Counted from the stretch's first letter, positions 53,169-63,813 are shown. The stretch: 64,000 nucleotides of DNA from an uncultured Maribacter sp. (GCF_947495965.1 NZ_CANMBB010000010.1:1-64000); one strand, 5' to 3'. Notes: generated by a model not told the origin, from the letters alone. Program-made: numbers and translations.

Positions 53169-53747
53169 TTACCAATTATATCTATAATGCCCAATAATTT
53201 TATACTCAAAAAGGCAATCTTGTAACACTTGGCCTGCTCCTATGTTGTGTACTATTAAATTTCGCTTTCCATCTTTAGACTTTTTGTTTACCACAATTCC
53301 TATATGGGTTATTGCACCACCTAAATTCCAACAAACAACATCTCCAGGCAAATAATCTATTGCTTTCTCAGAAATCTCTTTTTCTGCTCCTTTTCTTTTA
53401 AAAAATGTCATTAAATTAGGAACTCTTCTGTGATCTATATTTTTATCTGTAGTTTTTAATCCCCAAATTTTAGGGTATTTCCCAAAATTAGCTTTCATGT
53501 CTTCATGAACTTCTTTCTGTAAGTCTACTCCTAATTTTCTATAGGCTCGTATTACAACATCTGTACAAACACCTTTATTACTTGGCACATCGCCATTTGG
53601 ATAATCTATAGAAAAGTAACTTGGGTCATAGGTTACCTCTTGGTTTGTTAACTCTAAAGCAGCGGCAGACAAATTAAGTTTAGCTTCTACTTGAGAATAG
53701 CCAAGGTTCATGCATAGAAATACTAGTACTAAAAATACTTTTCTCAT
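53169..53747 (-). CDS. DUF1287 family protein (NlpC/P60-like fold)
   Basis: SIDYPNGDVPSNKGVCTDVVIRAYRKLGVDLQKEVHEDM; GDVVCWNLGGAITHIGIVV. Confidence 0.88.
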   Translation of the reverse strand: MRKVFLVLVFLCMNLGYSQVEAKLNLSAAALELTNQEVTYDPSYFSIDYPNGDVPSNKGVCTDVVIRAYRKLGVDLQKEVHEDMKANFGKYPKIWGLKTTDKNIDHRRVPNLMTFFKRKGAEKEISEKAIDYLPGDVVCWNLGGAITHIGIVVNKKSKDGKRNLIVHNIGAGQVLQDCLFEYKIIGHYRYNW

Positions 53748-53770
53748 AAAAATATCCTGATAAAACTGTC

Positions 53771-54154
53771 TTAGTCTAAAGCAAAAATAGCATCGTAAGT
53801 TATGTACTCATCTCTTCCTATAGTATACAAAACTTTTCCGTTAGCATCTAGTAACACCCCTACAGACTCATCTTCTGGAAGCGGAAAATTTAGTTGGTAT
53901 TTTCTACCATCTTCTAAATTTAAACCATAGGTTTCTACTCCGTTAGATATACTTACTTTGTTTTGGGTATAATTGTAATTTGTAGTTTCTCCCTTGGCAT
54001 TGGTAACAACAAAACTCTTAGCCTCAAAAGTTAATTGGTATTTTTCTCCTTGGTTATTAATAGCCTTCCAATCTCCTCTATAGGTATCAGAACCACTACA
54101 GGCAGTTAAAACTACCATAACAAAAAGTACTAGAATATGTTTTATATTTTTCAT
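53771..54154 (-). CDS. Lipoprotein, hypothetical
   Basis: Start at MKNIKHILVLFVMVVLTACSGS with lipobox. Confidence 0.7.
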   Translation of the reverse strand: MKNIKHILVLFVMVVLTACSGSDTYRGDWKAINNQGEKYQLTFEAKSFVVTNAKGETTNYNYTQNKVSISNGVETYGLNLEDGRKYQLNFPLPEDESVGVLLDANGKVLYTIGRDEYITYDAIFALD

Positions 54155-54222
54155 TCTATAAAAATATTCAATTACGCGCACAAGAACAACCCAGTTTTAA
54201 GGGGTTTTAGAGTGTCCTAGTA

Positions 54223-55170
54223 TTATTTCTGTGCTGCAATAATTTCTGCTACAGCATTTCTGTATTTATAAGGGTTTCCTGCTTTTTTTATTGCCTTATA
54301 TACTTTTCTAGGATCATGGGTAGACTGTGCAAAAAACTCCCAAAAGCCTAACATTTTCATTTTTATAGGAGTTGGGCCAGAAAGTTTAGCATCATACTGC
54401 TGGTATATGGTATCATGAAATTCTTTAAAAATTTTCCATCTATTAGCAGGATATTCTGTGGTATCGGCCTTTATCATACTTGGTAAAAAAGGGTCTGCAA
54501 TAAGACCACGGCCAATCATAAAATGCTTTATGGTAGGGAAACGTTCTCGCATTTTTTTAAACTGCGCTACCGAAGTAATATCACCATTATAATATAACGT
54601 ATGTTTTGCAACATCTACACACTTTTGAAACGCCTCTAAATCTACACCGCCTTTGTACAACTGTTTTCCAAGACGAGCATGTATAGCGACATTCTTAAGC
54701 GGATATTTTTCTAATATAGGAAAAGCCTCTAATATCTCATTTGCAGTTTCATATCCTAGACGCATTTTCATAGAAATAGTAACATTGGTCTCGTTATGTG
54801 CACGCTCCAAAATATGGTCTATTTTCTCGGTATTACAAATAAGACCAGAACCCATTCCGCTATTAGTAACCATAGGATACGGACAACCTAAATTCCAATT
54901 TAATTCTTTATACCCTAAAGATTCTATATACTTTATGGTGAATATAAAAGCATCGGCATCAGCCGTCATTACTTGCGGAATTACCTCTAAAGCTGTATTT
55001 ACCTCTGGGTCTAAATCTCTTTGATACGACCCTTTAATAATCATTTTTTTATTATACCGAATGTAAGGCGCATAATACGTATCTATTCCACCAAAAAAAT
55101 GCTGCTGTGCATTTCTAAAATTAAAATCGGTAAAACCTTGTAAAGGAGAAGCTAATAGTTTGTAAGACAT
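54223..55170 (-). CDS. tRNA-dihydrouridine synthase family protein
   Basis: LLASPLQGFTDFNFRNA; ELNWNLGCPYPMVTNSGMGSGLI; NVAIHARLGKQLYKGG; ATG at 55170 preferred. Confidence 0.92.
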   Translation of the reverse strand: MSYKLLASPLQGFTDFNFRNAQQHFFGGIDTYYAPYIRYNKKMIIKGSYQRDLDPEVNTALEVIPQVMTADADAFIFTIKYIESLGYKELNWNLGCPYPMVTNSGMGSGLICNTEKIDHILERAHNETNVTISMKMRLGYETANEILEAFPILEKYPLKNVAIHARLGKQLYKGGVDLEAFQKCVDVAKHTLYYNGDITSVAQFKKMRERFPTIKHFMIGRGLIADPFLPSMIKADTTEYPANRWKIFKEFHDTIYQQYDAKLSGPTPIKMKMLGFWEFFAQSTHDPRKVYKAIKKAGNPYKYRNAVAEIIAAQK

Positions 55171-55286
55171 TCCTATGTTTTGAAGTGGCAAAGATAGTAG
55201 AATATCTTGTTTTTGGTTAAATAGATACACCCGTACAAACCTAAGAAAATAAAAATCTCCGATTATTGAGGAAATTGCGAATAGTA

Positions 55287-55715
55287 TTATAAAAAGATTT
55301 CTAATTGAAAGTCACTCACCTTAAATTCATTGTTAGGAACTATAACATCCTTTAAATCTCCAAAATCGCAACAACTGCCATCTGGCTCTGTAAAATCATA
55401 GCTATAAGGAATCTCTAATTCATCCACTATTAGGGTATGCATACCATGATTACTATTAGATGCGGGAATCCAAATATTACCGTTATGAAGGCTAAAAGGA
55501 ACTATTTCTTCTTCTGCGTTAAGCACCTGTATATCTTCTTCTGTATATACCTTTTCTATAATCCAATTCGCCTCAGAATCTTTGCTTATCAACTCTATAC
55601 TATACCCCATTTCTAGACAGGATACAGTGGAACAATCTTCTTTAGAAGCATCCCCAATATTACAGTTTATTAAAAATAAAGAAACCAGAATTAAAATCCA
55701 TTTTGCTTTCATCAT
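55287..55715 (-). CDS. Lipoprotein, hypothetical
   Basis: Lipobox SLFLINC; 142 aa. Confidence 0.65.
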   Translation of the reverse strand: MMKAKWILILVSLFLINCNIGDASKEDCSTVSCLEMGYSIELISKDSEANWIIEKVYTEEDIQVLNAEEEIVPFSLHNGNIWIPASNSNHGMHTLIVDELEIPYSYDFTEPDGSCCDFGDLKDVIVPNNEFKVSDFQLEIFL

Positions 55716-55803
55716 AGTATTTTTCCTATAAATGTTTTATAAAACTCTTTAGAAAAAGATGCTACTAGTTTAAAATGGTTGCTTTACAATACGTGTTTCT
55801 TAA

Positions 55804-56523
55804 TTACTCTTCTTTTAATTTTTTAAAAACCAATATATGCAAGAAAATTATGGTTGCTGGTGCAAAAGCAGGAATCCAACTAAAAGGGAAAGTCCCAAAT
55901 TGCTCTACTGCTTCTGTAGTATTCCGAACAGCTTCGTTCGTTAAGACTACAGCTGTTACTAGTACTAAGATTATATCTATTAGTCCTATAATATTCCATA
56001 TATAGGTTACTAGTTTTGCAAATGAATATCCTTTTTTTAATGCTATTACAACTGGAAAAACTAAGATAGCCGTAATAATATCTCCTGCGCCTCCTATAAA
56101 TGCAAATTCTTTAGGTATTGCATTATAAAAATAAACTAAAAAGAAAAAGACTCCTACGAATCTAAAAATATGGATAAAAACTAACTGCTCTAATTTAATA
56201 TTTTTTAAAACTATAGCAAACCATTTAGTTCTTTGCACATACCCTACGTAAAACAAAAAAAGTGGTATAACAGTCGCTATAAATATTCTTGGCGGTAACA
56301 CATTTTTTGTAAAAAAGCCTGTTAATGATACCATACCTACTATTATAAGATAAAGTATATAAAACACAGTAATCTTTTTTCTTACCAAATAACTCGTATT
56401 ATAATTACCGTTTTCATAAGCAGATTTTACTGCTTTGTTTATTAAAAAAACAGGTATAGTACTAAAGCTAATTATAAAAAGTATTGACAACCAAATAGGC
56501 ACTTGTGTTATTGCTACATCCAT
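55804..56523 (-). CDS. Multi-pass membrane protein, hypothetical
   Basis: 239 aa with several hydrophobic segments. Confidence 0.7.
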   Translation of the reverse strand: MDVAITQVPIWLSILFIISFSTIPVFLINKAVKSAYENGNYNTSYLVRKKITVFYILYLIIVGMVSLTGFFTKNVLPPRIFIATVIPLFLFYVGYVQRTKWFAIVLKNIKLEQLVFIHIFRFVGVFFFLVYFYNAIPKEFAFIGGAGDIITAILVFPVVIALKKGYSFAKLVTYIWNIIGLIDIILVLVTAVVLTNEAVRNTTEAVEQFGTFPFSWIPAFAPATIIFLHILVFKKLKEE

Positions 56524-56569
56524 CTTTTTTTTTACAAAGATGTAGAACTACAAACAATTATAAATTGCC

Positions 56570-57145
56570 CTATGGCAATTCTTGAATTTCTTTTCTAATT
56601 CTACTTAAAGAAAACTTAGTGATACCCAAGTAAGATGCAATAATGTGTAAGGGAACTTTTTCTATAATTTCTGGGTTCTTTTTTTCTAAATTAAGATAAC
56701 GTTCTTGCGCTGTTTCTTTATAAAGAGAAATCATTTTTTGGTTTATAAAAGTATAGTTTAAAGTTAAAAGCATTCTGCCCCACTCTCTAAACTCTGGTAT
56801 GGTATGAAAACAATGTTGCACGTTATCATAGCTAATACTATAAAGAGTACAGTCTGTTAGTAGTTCGTAATTTTCTTCGCTTGGTTTTTGCTCAAAAAAA
56901 GATAAATAATCATTTAAAAAATCTGGAGCAGAAAAAAACCTAGTTGTAACTTCATTCCCTTTTAAATCTATGATATAACATCTTATTATCCCCGATTCTA
57001 AAAAATAAGAGTGTTTGCTGGTCTTCCCTTCTTGTATAAGAATTGTTTCTTTTGGGAAAGATTTTTTTATAAAATAAGAAGAGATTAAGTCAGCCTTTTC
57101 GTCTGACATTGTTTTTATATTTTTTAAGTAGTCTTGAAGCTTCAT
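56570..57145 (-). CDS. Crp/Fnr family transcriptional regulator
   Basis: 191 aa; cNMP-binding-like domain and KVPLHIIASYLGITKFSLSRIRKEI HTH. Confidence 0.9.
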   Translation of the reverse strand: MKLQDYLKNIKTMSDEKADLISSYFIKKSFPKETILIQEGKTSKHSYFLESGIIRCYIIDLKGNEVTTRFFSAPDFLNDYLSFFEQKPSEENYELLTDCTLYSISYDNVQHCFHTIPEFREWGRMLLTLNYTFINQKMISLYKETAQERYLNLEKKNPEIIEKVPLHIIASYLGITKFSLSRIRKEIQELP

Positions 57146-57189
57146 TTTACCACCCTTAAGTATATAACCTCTCGTATAAATTTCATACC

Positions 57190-57648
57190 CTAATCTAACT
57201 TTTTATACACCTCAATATTTTTAAAAATAGTATCGTTTCTTGTATACGTATTTACTTGCTTATAGGTTTTTCCGTTATGTTCTATAGGAATAACATAGGT
57301 ATTAACATCACTCTTCATAGAGGTAGACATAGATGTTAATACTTCTGTAATAGTATCATTTTTAAAAGTATAGGTTCCAAACCCATGCCATTCCGATGCA
57401 TCTGGTGCTGGGTCTGTGTTCCAAATTACAAAACCATTTAAATATATTTTATGCTGTACTTTATTGGTATTGGTAATAAGCGTATCTGCGTTTGCTACCT
57501 GATAAAAATGGCTTAATTTCCAAACCCCATCCATCGTATTTTTAGCATTAGAGCTTTTTGTATTCATTTTGGGAGCACAAGAACTATACAGTAACCCAAG
57601 TATACATAGGTTTGCAAAAACAATTTTTTTAAAGGCTCTTTTTTTCAT
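57190..57648 (-). CDS. Lipoprotein, hypothetical
   Basis: Lipobox LGLLYSSC; DGVWKLSHFY lipocalin-like start. Confidence 0.65.
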   Translation of the reverse strand: MKKRAFKKIVFANLCILGLLYSSCAPKMNTKSSNAKNTMDGVWKLSHFYQVANADTLITNTNKVQHKIYLNGFVIWNTDPAPDASEWHGFGTYTFKNDTITEVLTSMSTSMKSDVNTYVIPIEHNGKTYKQVNTYTRNDTIFKNIEVYKKLD

Positions 57649-57838
57649 AACGCTATGTATTTTAAGCCTGTAAATTACGCCATTAAAAAGGAATAAAAGC
57701 TATCTATCTTAAATCATTTTTGGTAAAGTCCCCTTGGTTAAAAACCGCATCTTTATTTCCAATTTTAATTCCCCCTAGAAATATAGCAGCTCGTGGCACA
57801 TAATTCCGTATAAATTAGGGCTTTTACTTTGCGTAACC

Positions 57839-58300
57839 TTACTCCTTTTCTATAGTAAAGGAGACAGTTAAACCTACACTAAAATTTCTTGGCAATTTTT
57901 CAACTCAAAAAATAGCTCTGGAATGTTTTCCTTTATCTCCTAGTACTTTTACAAATAATTCAGAAGCTCCATTCACTATAATTGGAGAATCATCCCAATC
58001 TTCTCCTGATTGAAAATAAGCATCTATATGATTTAGCCCAACAATTTTATTGAATCCTATTTTCTTATCTACTTGTGCTAAAACATTCAATGCGCATAGT
58101 TCCATTGCGTTATACCCATCTTCCGTTGAAATTTCATTTCCCAAACGCCCCTGGTATTTAAATTCGCCATTTAAAATAGGAAATTGAATAGCAATGTATG
58201 CTATATTTTCTCGGATATTTACCGATTCATAACTTCCGCCTGGAGTAGATGTCTCTGGCAATTTCAATCCTAGTTTTGCTAAATTTTCTTTTGGACTCAT
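57839..58300 (-). pseudogene. RidA family gene interrupted by a single in-frame TGA
   Basis: MSPKENLAKLGLKLPE...GKHSRAIF then TGA (57905-57907), then in frame VEKLPRNFSVGLTVSFTIEKE-TAA (57839). Confidence 0.8.
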
Positions 58301-58429
58301 TCGTATTTCTATTACATATAATCCCAGATATAAGGATCTATAAACTTTCCACAAGAAAAGAAATAAATAACACCAAAACACCTAGGTTTTGGCAAATTTA
58401 TTAACAGAATAAATTTAAGAAGAAAACCT

Positions 58430-58858
58430 TTATTTTAGTTTTTCACGACTTGATTGGAGTATATTATATTCCACAATAATTAGTATTCCAATTACTACAA
58501 ATTCAAGTATAAAGTACATCCATCCTAATTCCGTTAGTTTATTGGAGTGTAAAACTATGCATGCCATGGACACCAACAAATAAATACTATTACACCCTAT
58601 TATTATCTTTAGAAAAGGTTTCCAATTTAAATTAATAAGTTGATAACAACTTATTGAATAGATAAACAAGCAAAAAGCTACTCCAGAAAGTGTATATAAA
58701 ACCTTGCTTGGCATTCCAAAGTATTTTTCCAGTTGTGCTAAGATTCCGAATAACAAAATAGCGGTTAGTAATGCTCCTAATGCATCTATTAAAAAAATCT
58801 TTTTAGGATTAGCCTTAAGTTTATTTAGAAATTTCATTCCGCCATTTTTTGTATGCAA
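58430..58858 (-). CDS. Four-TM membrane protein, hypothetical
   Basis: 142 aa hydrophobic protein; likely start at MKFLNKLKANPKK. Confidence 0.7.
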   Translation of the reverse strand: MHTKNGGMKFLNKLKANPKKIFLIDALGALLTAILLFGILAQLEKYFGMPSKVLYTLSGVAFCLFIYSISCYQLINLNWKPFLKIIIGCNSIYLLVSMACIVLHSNKLTELGWMYFILEFVVIGILIIVEYNILQSSREKLK

Positions 58859-58893
58859 ACTTTTCCTATCTGGTTAATTTTAGGAGTGTTGTA

Positions 58894-59325
58894 TTATTTA
58901 ATCCACAAAAACTCTCGTTCACAAGCTATATAAGATTGGTAATAGTTTATTTTAAAATCATCATGGGTATATTTTAATCTCCAATCTATAGCGCCAAAAT
59001 AAACAAAAGAAACCAGTATAGACCAGGCCATAATTAACCAACCAAATACAGGAATAATCTTTTGTGCTAATTTTCCTTTTATTTTATGTAAGCATACAAC
59101 TAGTATAAAAATAAAGAGTGTCCATAAAACCAAATTACCTAAAAAACCGAATAGATAAATTTCTCCAGACATAGAAAAAATCCAACTTGTGTTAGTTTCT
59201 TGAACAAACGGAAAACCATAAAATTCTGGTCCATGTTCTGGATAATCGCATACATATTTAAAAGTGAAAAATTCATCTGTAATACACCCAAGTGCTGTTA
59301 TTATAGAGAATATAATTTTTTTCAT
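58894..59325 (-). CDS. Membrane protein, hypothetical
   Basis: 143 aa with several TM segments. Confidence 0.65.
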   Translation of the reverse strand: MKKIIFSIITALGCITDEFFTFKYVCDYPEHGPEFYGFPFVQETNTSWIFSMSGEIYLFGFLGNLVLWTLFIFILVVCLHKIKGKLAQKIIPVFGWLIMAWSILVSFVYFGAIDWRLKYTHDDFKINYYQSYIACEREFLWIK

Positions 59326-59409
59326 TTATGTAGTAATTTCTAAGCTTTTACCAAAGATAATTGGTAAAAACAATACGTACACCCCTGTTTAAGGGGAAAT
59401 TAACTAGTA

Positions 59410-59964
59410 CTAACTGGGACACTTTTTGTTATAAAAATCTACAATATCATACACCTCTCTTCTGTGTATTTCTTTACTATTAATTTTATCGATTAAAATA
59501 GGACAGCTCTTAAAGAACAAAAAATGTTTCTTTTTTAATTTAGGTCCTAATCTTGTGATTTTGTTTTCTACCATAAGGAAATAAATAGTTGCTGATCCAC
59601 CACCCATTGTCATTCCCCCGCCTGCATAACCAGCGGGAATCGTATGTCCTGGATTATAAATTTCTGTACTGTATAAAGTAATTTTTCCTGTAATATGTTC
59701 CTTTACAATTCTTGGAGGAAAATCAATAGAGGTTTTTATATAGATATAATTTTCTCCTTTGGTATGGAAGCCTGTAATATGATTATAATCGTAAGCTGTA
59801 GGTTTATCATCCCTATTAGACTTAAATTTTATGCCTCCCAAAGGCCTCACTTTTATTAAACCTTTTAATTCTGTGGAGTCTTTTAAAAAAACTGTTCCAT
59901 CATGATATTGCGCATGCATTAAAAAACAGGCTAATAAAGCTAAAAAAGTAAGTTTCGTTTTCAT
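59410..59964 (-). CDS. Secreted protein, hypothetical
   Basis: Signal peptide MKTKLTFLALLACFLMHAQ; 184 aa. Confidence 0.7.
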   Translation of the reverse strand: MKTKLTFLALLACFLMHAQYHDGTVFLKDSTELKGLIKVRPLGGIKFKSNRDDKPTAYDYNHITGFHTKGENYIYIKTSIDFPPRIVKEHITGKITLYSTEIYNPGHTIPAGYAGGGMTMGGGSATIYFLMVENKITRLGPKLKKKHFLFFKSCPILIDKINSKEIHRREVYDIVDFYNKKCPS

Positions 59965-60080
59965 ATTTTTTAATCGATTTAATTTTCTTTTAAGTATCTC
60001 TCTTTACTTACAAAGTACATCCATGTACTCTTTACGACACGAGAGCATGATGCAAGTGCTAGTAGAGGTCTTGCAACTAT

Positions 60081-62201
60081 TTATTTATCTTTATTCTTTT
60101 CCTTTTCTTTTTCCTCAATGCGTTCTATTATGACATCAATAACTTTTTCTTTAGCCTTAGCAGTAATTAGATAATGTTCCTTTTTTACAGCTAATGACTT
60201 TTCTTCATCCATTTCTATAAAACCTAATTCCATTAGTTTGGGTATTCTTTTTGCTATAAATTGATAAGACAAATCAGTTAATTCTCCCAGTTTTTTGGTC
60301 GGTAATGAAACTGGTGAAAATTGCTTTAAAGCTAATAATATTCTAAACTCATCAAAATCTACTTGAAGTAAAGAAGTTCTTTCAATGTTTTTGATTTTTT
60401 CGATTAATTCTTTATTTGAAACAGTAGTTTCACACTTATTTAAAGCACCTTCTTTCATACATGTAGGACAATTCATATCATAAACTTCAAATTGCTTTTT
60501 TAGTTCAAAATCAAATTCGTGTCCTAATGAACATTTTAATACTTGAGTTGAATTGAAGTGCTCTCTTATTAAGTGATTTAAACTAAAACGAGAATCGCTA
60601 TAATATTTTCTATGTTCGGAATCTTTAGGTCTTCCATAGTTTAAATTATTTTTTCTACATAAACCATAATCTAAAGCAAACAAAGTTGAAGAGATGTTAC
60701 TCTTATCTTTTATTTTATTATAGGTGCTCAAATATCCATTTAATTCCAAGTTATTTAACAAATTTGAAAATTCATCATTTACAACAAAATGACTTGTTGG
60801 TTGGTCAGGAACATTAAATATTTTAGCTCTAGACTTAGCTATATTAAGTTTATTGAATTTTTGCTTATCAACAATTTTGTTCAATAAGTTCGTTTGATTA
60901 GCAATATTAATTTTGTCTTCAAATGGTCTTGTTATATAAGGGTTTGACTCAAAATAACTTTCTGTTATTTCCTCATAATATCTTTGAGCAGCATTACCAA
61001 TTGCGGCTTTTGTGATTTTAGCATTATGAATTAAATGAGATTCGTAACAATATGAAAGAATATATCCTAATTTTCTAGGAATATTCATTGATACATCAAA
61101 GAGAACTTCATGTAATTCTGTTTTTTTAACATCAAAATATTCATAGAAATTTGAATTAGTAAAAAACAATTTAGACCTATTTTCTATAAGACGTCTATTG
61201 TAATCTAAAGCTAATTCTTCCATACGGGAAATGGATTTATAAATATTGTAGGCTTCAAAAAAGTCTAAGTGAATAAAATCAATTTTGGAAATATCAATTT
61301 TACCTAAATATAAACGTCCTCTATATGATGCTATCTTAAATTTGACAAAATTTTCTGACAAGTTATTTAAAGGTGCAATAAACCAATCAACAAATATTTT
61401 CTGAGCTTCTAGGTCAATTTCCGAAAAATCATCAAGATATAAGTAGAGATGTCGTAATCCAATGATTTCTTTTATTTTTAAAAAATTATCAATTAATAAA
61501 CTTTTTATATCGAGGAAATTTAAAAAAATAGAATTAAACTCATTTCTTACTTTTTGTTCCTTTCCTGATTTTACTCCTCCATTAAGTTTTGGTGTTTTAC
61601 TTAATTCAATATCTAAATTTTTTTCACTTGTATTGATAAATTCTAGTTCTTTACCAATGTTTGTAAAAAGCCCTATATCAATTTTTTTAAAAACTGCGTC
61701 TAATTCATTTTCAATATTATTCAGTTCGATCTGAATGGATTGTATTTTATCATAATCTAAACCAAAAGCCCTTTCGTAGAGGTTAAATTTCAAATGTTTT
61801 TCTATTCTTTTTTTTATCTCTAGAATTATTTCTTTAATGAAATTTTTGTATAATAAATATTTGGTTAATTCATCTTTAGAAATATAAGTTTCATTTTCAT
61901 ATTTTAGAATTGGAGTTGCTCTATCGTAAATGGTTTTAACATCTAAATATAAAGGCAAAACACTTGAATGATTGATTTGCTCAATCATTGATTTCTGAAA
62001 AATAGTTGACTTTCCAGTTCCTTTTCGACCAATTAGAATAGTTGTGTTACTTAAATTGACTTTATCTTTTACTGCGCTGTTTGGAAATAGGTCAGTATAA
62101 AAATCATTAATTAAATTTTCTCCACCTTCATTTATAAGTTCCGCTTTTTGATTTAATTTAAGTGACTCCGAAAATCGTGAAAATTCTTTTATATCTATCA
62201 T
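60081..62201 (-). CDS. P-loop ATPase with C-terminal Cys/His cluster and winged helix
   Basis: 706 aa; Walker A ILIGRKGTGKSTIF; Walker B LYLYLDDF; CSLGH...CPTC; FRILLALKQFSPVSLPTKKLGELTDLSYQFIAKRIPKLMELGFIEM. Confidence 0.85.
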   Translation of the reverse strand: MIDIKEFSRFSESLKLNQKAELINEGGENLINDFYTDLFPNSAVKDKVNLSNTTILIGRKGTGKSTIFQKSMIEQINHSSVLPLYLDVKTIYDRATPILKYENETYISKDELTKYLLYKNFIKEIILEIKKRIEKHLKFNLYERAFGLDYDKIQSIQIELNNIENELDAVFKKIDIGLFTNIGKELEFINTSEKNLDIELSKTPKLNGGVKSGKEQKVRNEFNSIFLNFLDIKSLLIDNFLKIKEIIGLRHLYLYLDDFSEIDLEAQKIFVDWFIAPLNNLSENFVKFKIASYRGRLYLGKIDISKIDFIHLDFFEAYNIYKSISRMEELALDYNRRLIENRSKLFFTNSNFYEYFDVKKTELHEVLFDVSMNIPRKLGYILSYCYESHLIHNAKITKAAIGNAAQRYYEEITESYFESNPYITRPFEDKINIANQTNLLNKIVDKQKFNKLNIAKSRAKIFNVPDQPTSHFVVNDEFSNLLNNLELNGYLSTYNKIKDKSNISSTLFALDYGLCRKNNLNYGRPKDSEHRKYYSDSRFSLNHLIREHFNSTQVLKCSLGHEFDFELKKQFEVYDMNCPTCMKEGALNKCETTVSNKELIEKIKNIERTSLLQVDFDEFRILLALKQFSPVSLPTKKLGELTDLSYQFIAKRIPKLMELGFIEMDEEKSLAVKKEHYLITAKAKEKVIDVIIERIEEKEKEKNKDK

Positions 62202-62525
62202 TCTTGTTTTTTCTAGGTGTTGTGATAATTATTGCCAACTAAGATACATAAGCCACTCCCCCACCAGAAAACAACCCCTATCTTTTATTTACAGTAAAAA
62301 TCTTAATAAAAAAGTAATCTAAAAAACAGAAAAGCGTAATGCCGCTACATACTTATTAACTAAAAAAGTTAAAAACTACGGTAAGCATATAAAAAATATG
62401 TTTTTTGAGGGTAAAACCATCATTTTAAGAGGTTTTTAGGCGTATAGGTTAAAGCTATTTTTTCTACAAAAAAGGAAATTACTGGAAGGGTTGGGTAAGA
62501 ATAAAAAAAGCTACAATATCCTTTT

Positions 62526-63635
62526 TTATTTTCTAAGCTTTTTTTGCACTAAAATTTCAACATACTTATAAGTTAAATACGATGAGCTAATAATTACTGC
62601 AAATAATAGTACCAACCAAAAAATTCTATAGGATACCCCAAGTATAATCTCTGGGTTTTTAGGTATAAAATAAACATCTAACCACATAACCCATAGGTAT
62701 ATCCAAAATAAATGTATTAAATATATAGAGTAAGATATATTACCTAGAAATAGTAATGGTTTAGAATTTAATAGTTTAAACGGCAAACCTTTATTAAGAG
62801 AAGCGCAAAGAATAAAAGCTGCAAAAAACGGTATTACAATTACGTCATATACATTAAAATGCATTACAGCTAAAGAACACAGTACCATTTTATAAAACAA
62901 CCAATCTTTACTCCATATTGTTTCTTTATTCTTTAGCGCTTTATATGCTTGGTAAACGCCAATACCAATTGTAAAACCAAATACACAACGAAGAGTTCCT
63001 AAGCCATAAAATTCATCGAGTTTAAATTTTGGATTTTGACTGGTAATAAAAACAAAGCCCGCTAAAGCTAATAGTACAGAAATAACACTCCTTATATTTT
63101 TTCCTTTATTTAGTAAAGGAATAAGTGCTATAGCAAAAATATAGGTCCACCATTCTGCAGCAATAGACCATGACCCAACATTCCAAACAGGGCGGTCAAT
63201 AATACCTGTGGTTTGTAAAAAGAATAGATGAATAAAAAAATCTGGGGAGGTTCTTGTCCATTGCCATTTTACTTCTGCATACTCTGGGAATAAGCTAAAT
63301 AGCACTATAGTTTGCAGTAAAAAAAGTACCATTATAAAAACATGTAAAGGGTAAAGCCGTGTAAATCTTGCCCATAAATATTTTTTTATAACTGTTCTTG
63401 TTCGGTTTTCTAATTTCTTACCGTACACATGGCAAATTACAAACCCACTTAGTATAAAAAAAAAGTCTACCCATAAATATCCGTTTGCTATAATAGAGGA
63501 ATATTTTGTATTTATTAACCTAGGAAAGCCACGTAACATTAACCAAATATCATAATGAAATAGCACAACTAACAACGACGCAATTCCTCTTAATGGCGTA
63601 AGAGAACAAATGTAATTCACAGATTTTTGCTCCAT
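62526..63635 (-). CDS. Acyltransferase 3 family protein
   Basis: 369 aa; LTPLRGIASLLVVLFHYDIW; YLWVDFFFILSGFVICHVYG; ARFTRLYPLHVF. Confidence 0.93.
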   Translation of the reverse strand: MEQKSVNYICSLTPLRGIASLLVVLFHYDIWLMLRGFPRLINTKYSSIIANGYLWVDFFFILSGFVICHVYGKKLENRTRTVIKKYLWARFTRLYPLHVFIMVLFLLQTIVLFSLFPEYAEVKWQWTRTSPDFFIHLFFLQTTGIIDRPVWNVGSWSIAAEWWTYIFAIALIPLLNKGKNIRSVISVLLALAGFVFITSQNPKFKLDEFYGLGTLRCVFGFTIGIGVYQAYKALKNKETIWSKDWLFYKMVLCSLAVMHFNVYDVIVIPFFAAFILCASLNKGLPFKLLNSKPLLFLGNISYSIYLIHLFWIYLWVMWLDVYFIPKNPEIILGVSYRIFWLVLLFAVIISSSYLTYKYVEILVQKKLRK

Positions 63636-63813
63636 ATTTTAGTTGGTATATGCAGGTAATTAAAATACCGTATAACGCTACTCTGTAAATTAATGGATTA
63701 AAAATGAAAAAAATGTTGAACTAATTCAACTAGAAAAATTGATTTTGATTTTTAAGATTTGGGTAAAAGCCACAAGACTATTATGTTGGAGATTGTTTTA
63801 CTATTTTTTTGAT

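Noticed and set aside
55775-56005. 76-aa plus-strand ORF
   Set aside because: Antisense to the membrane protein gene at 55804-56523, no supporting motif.
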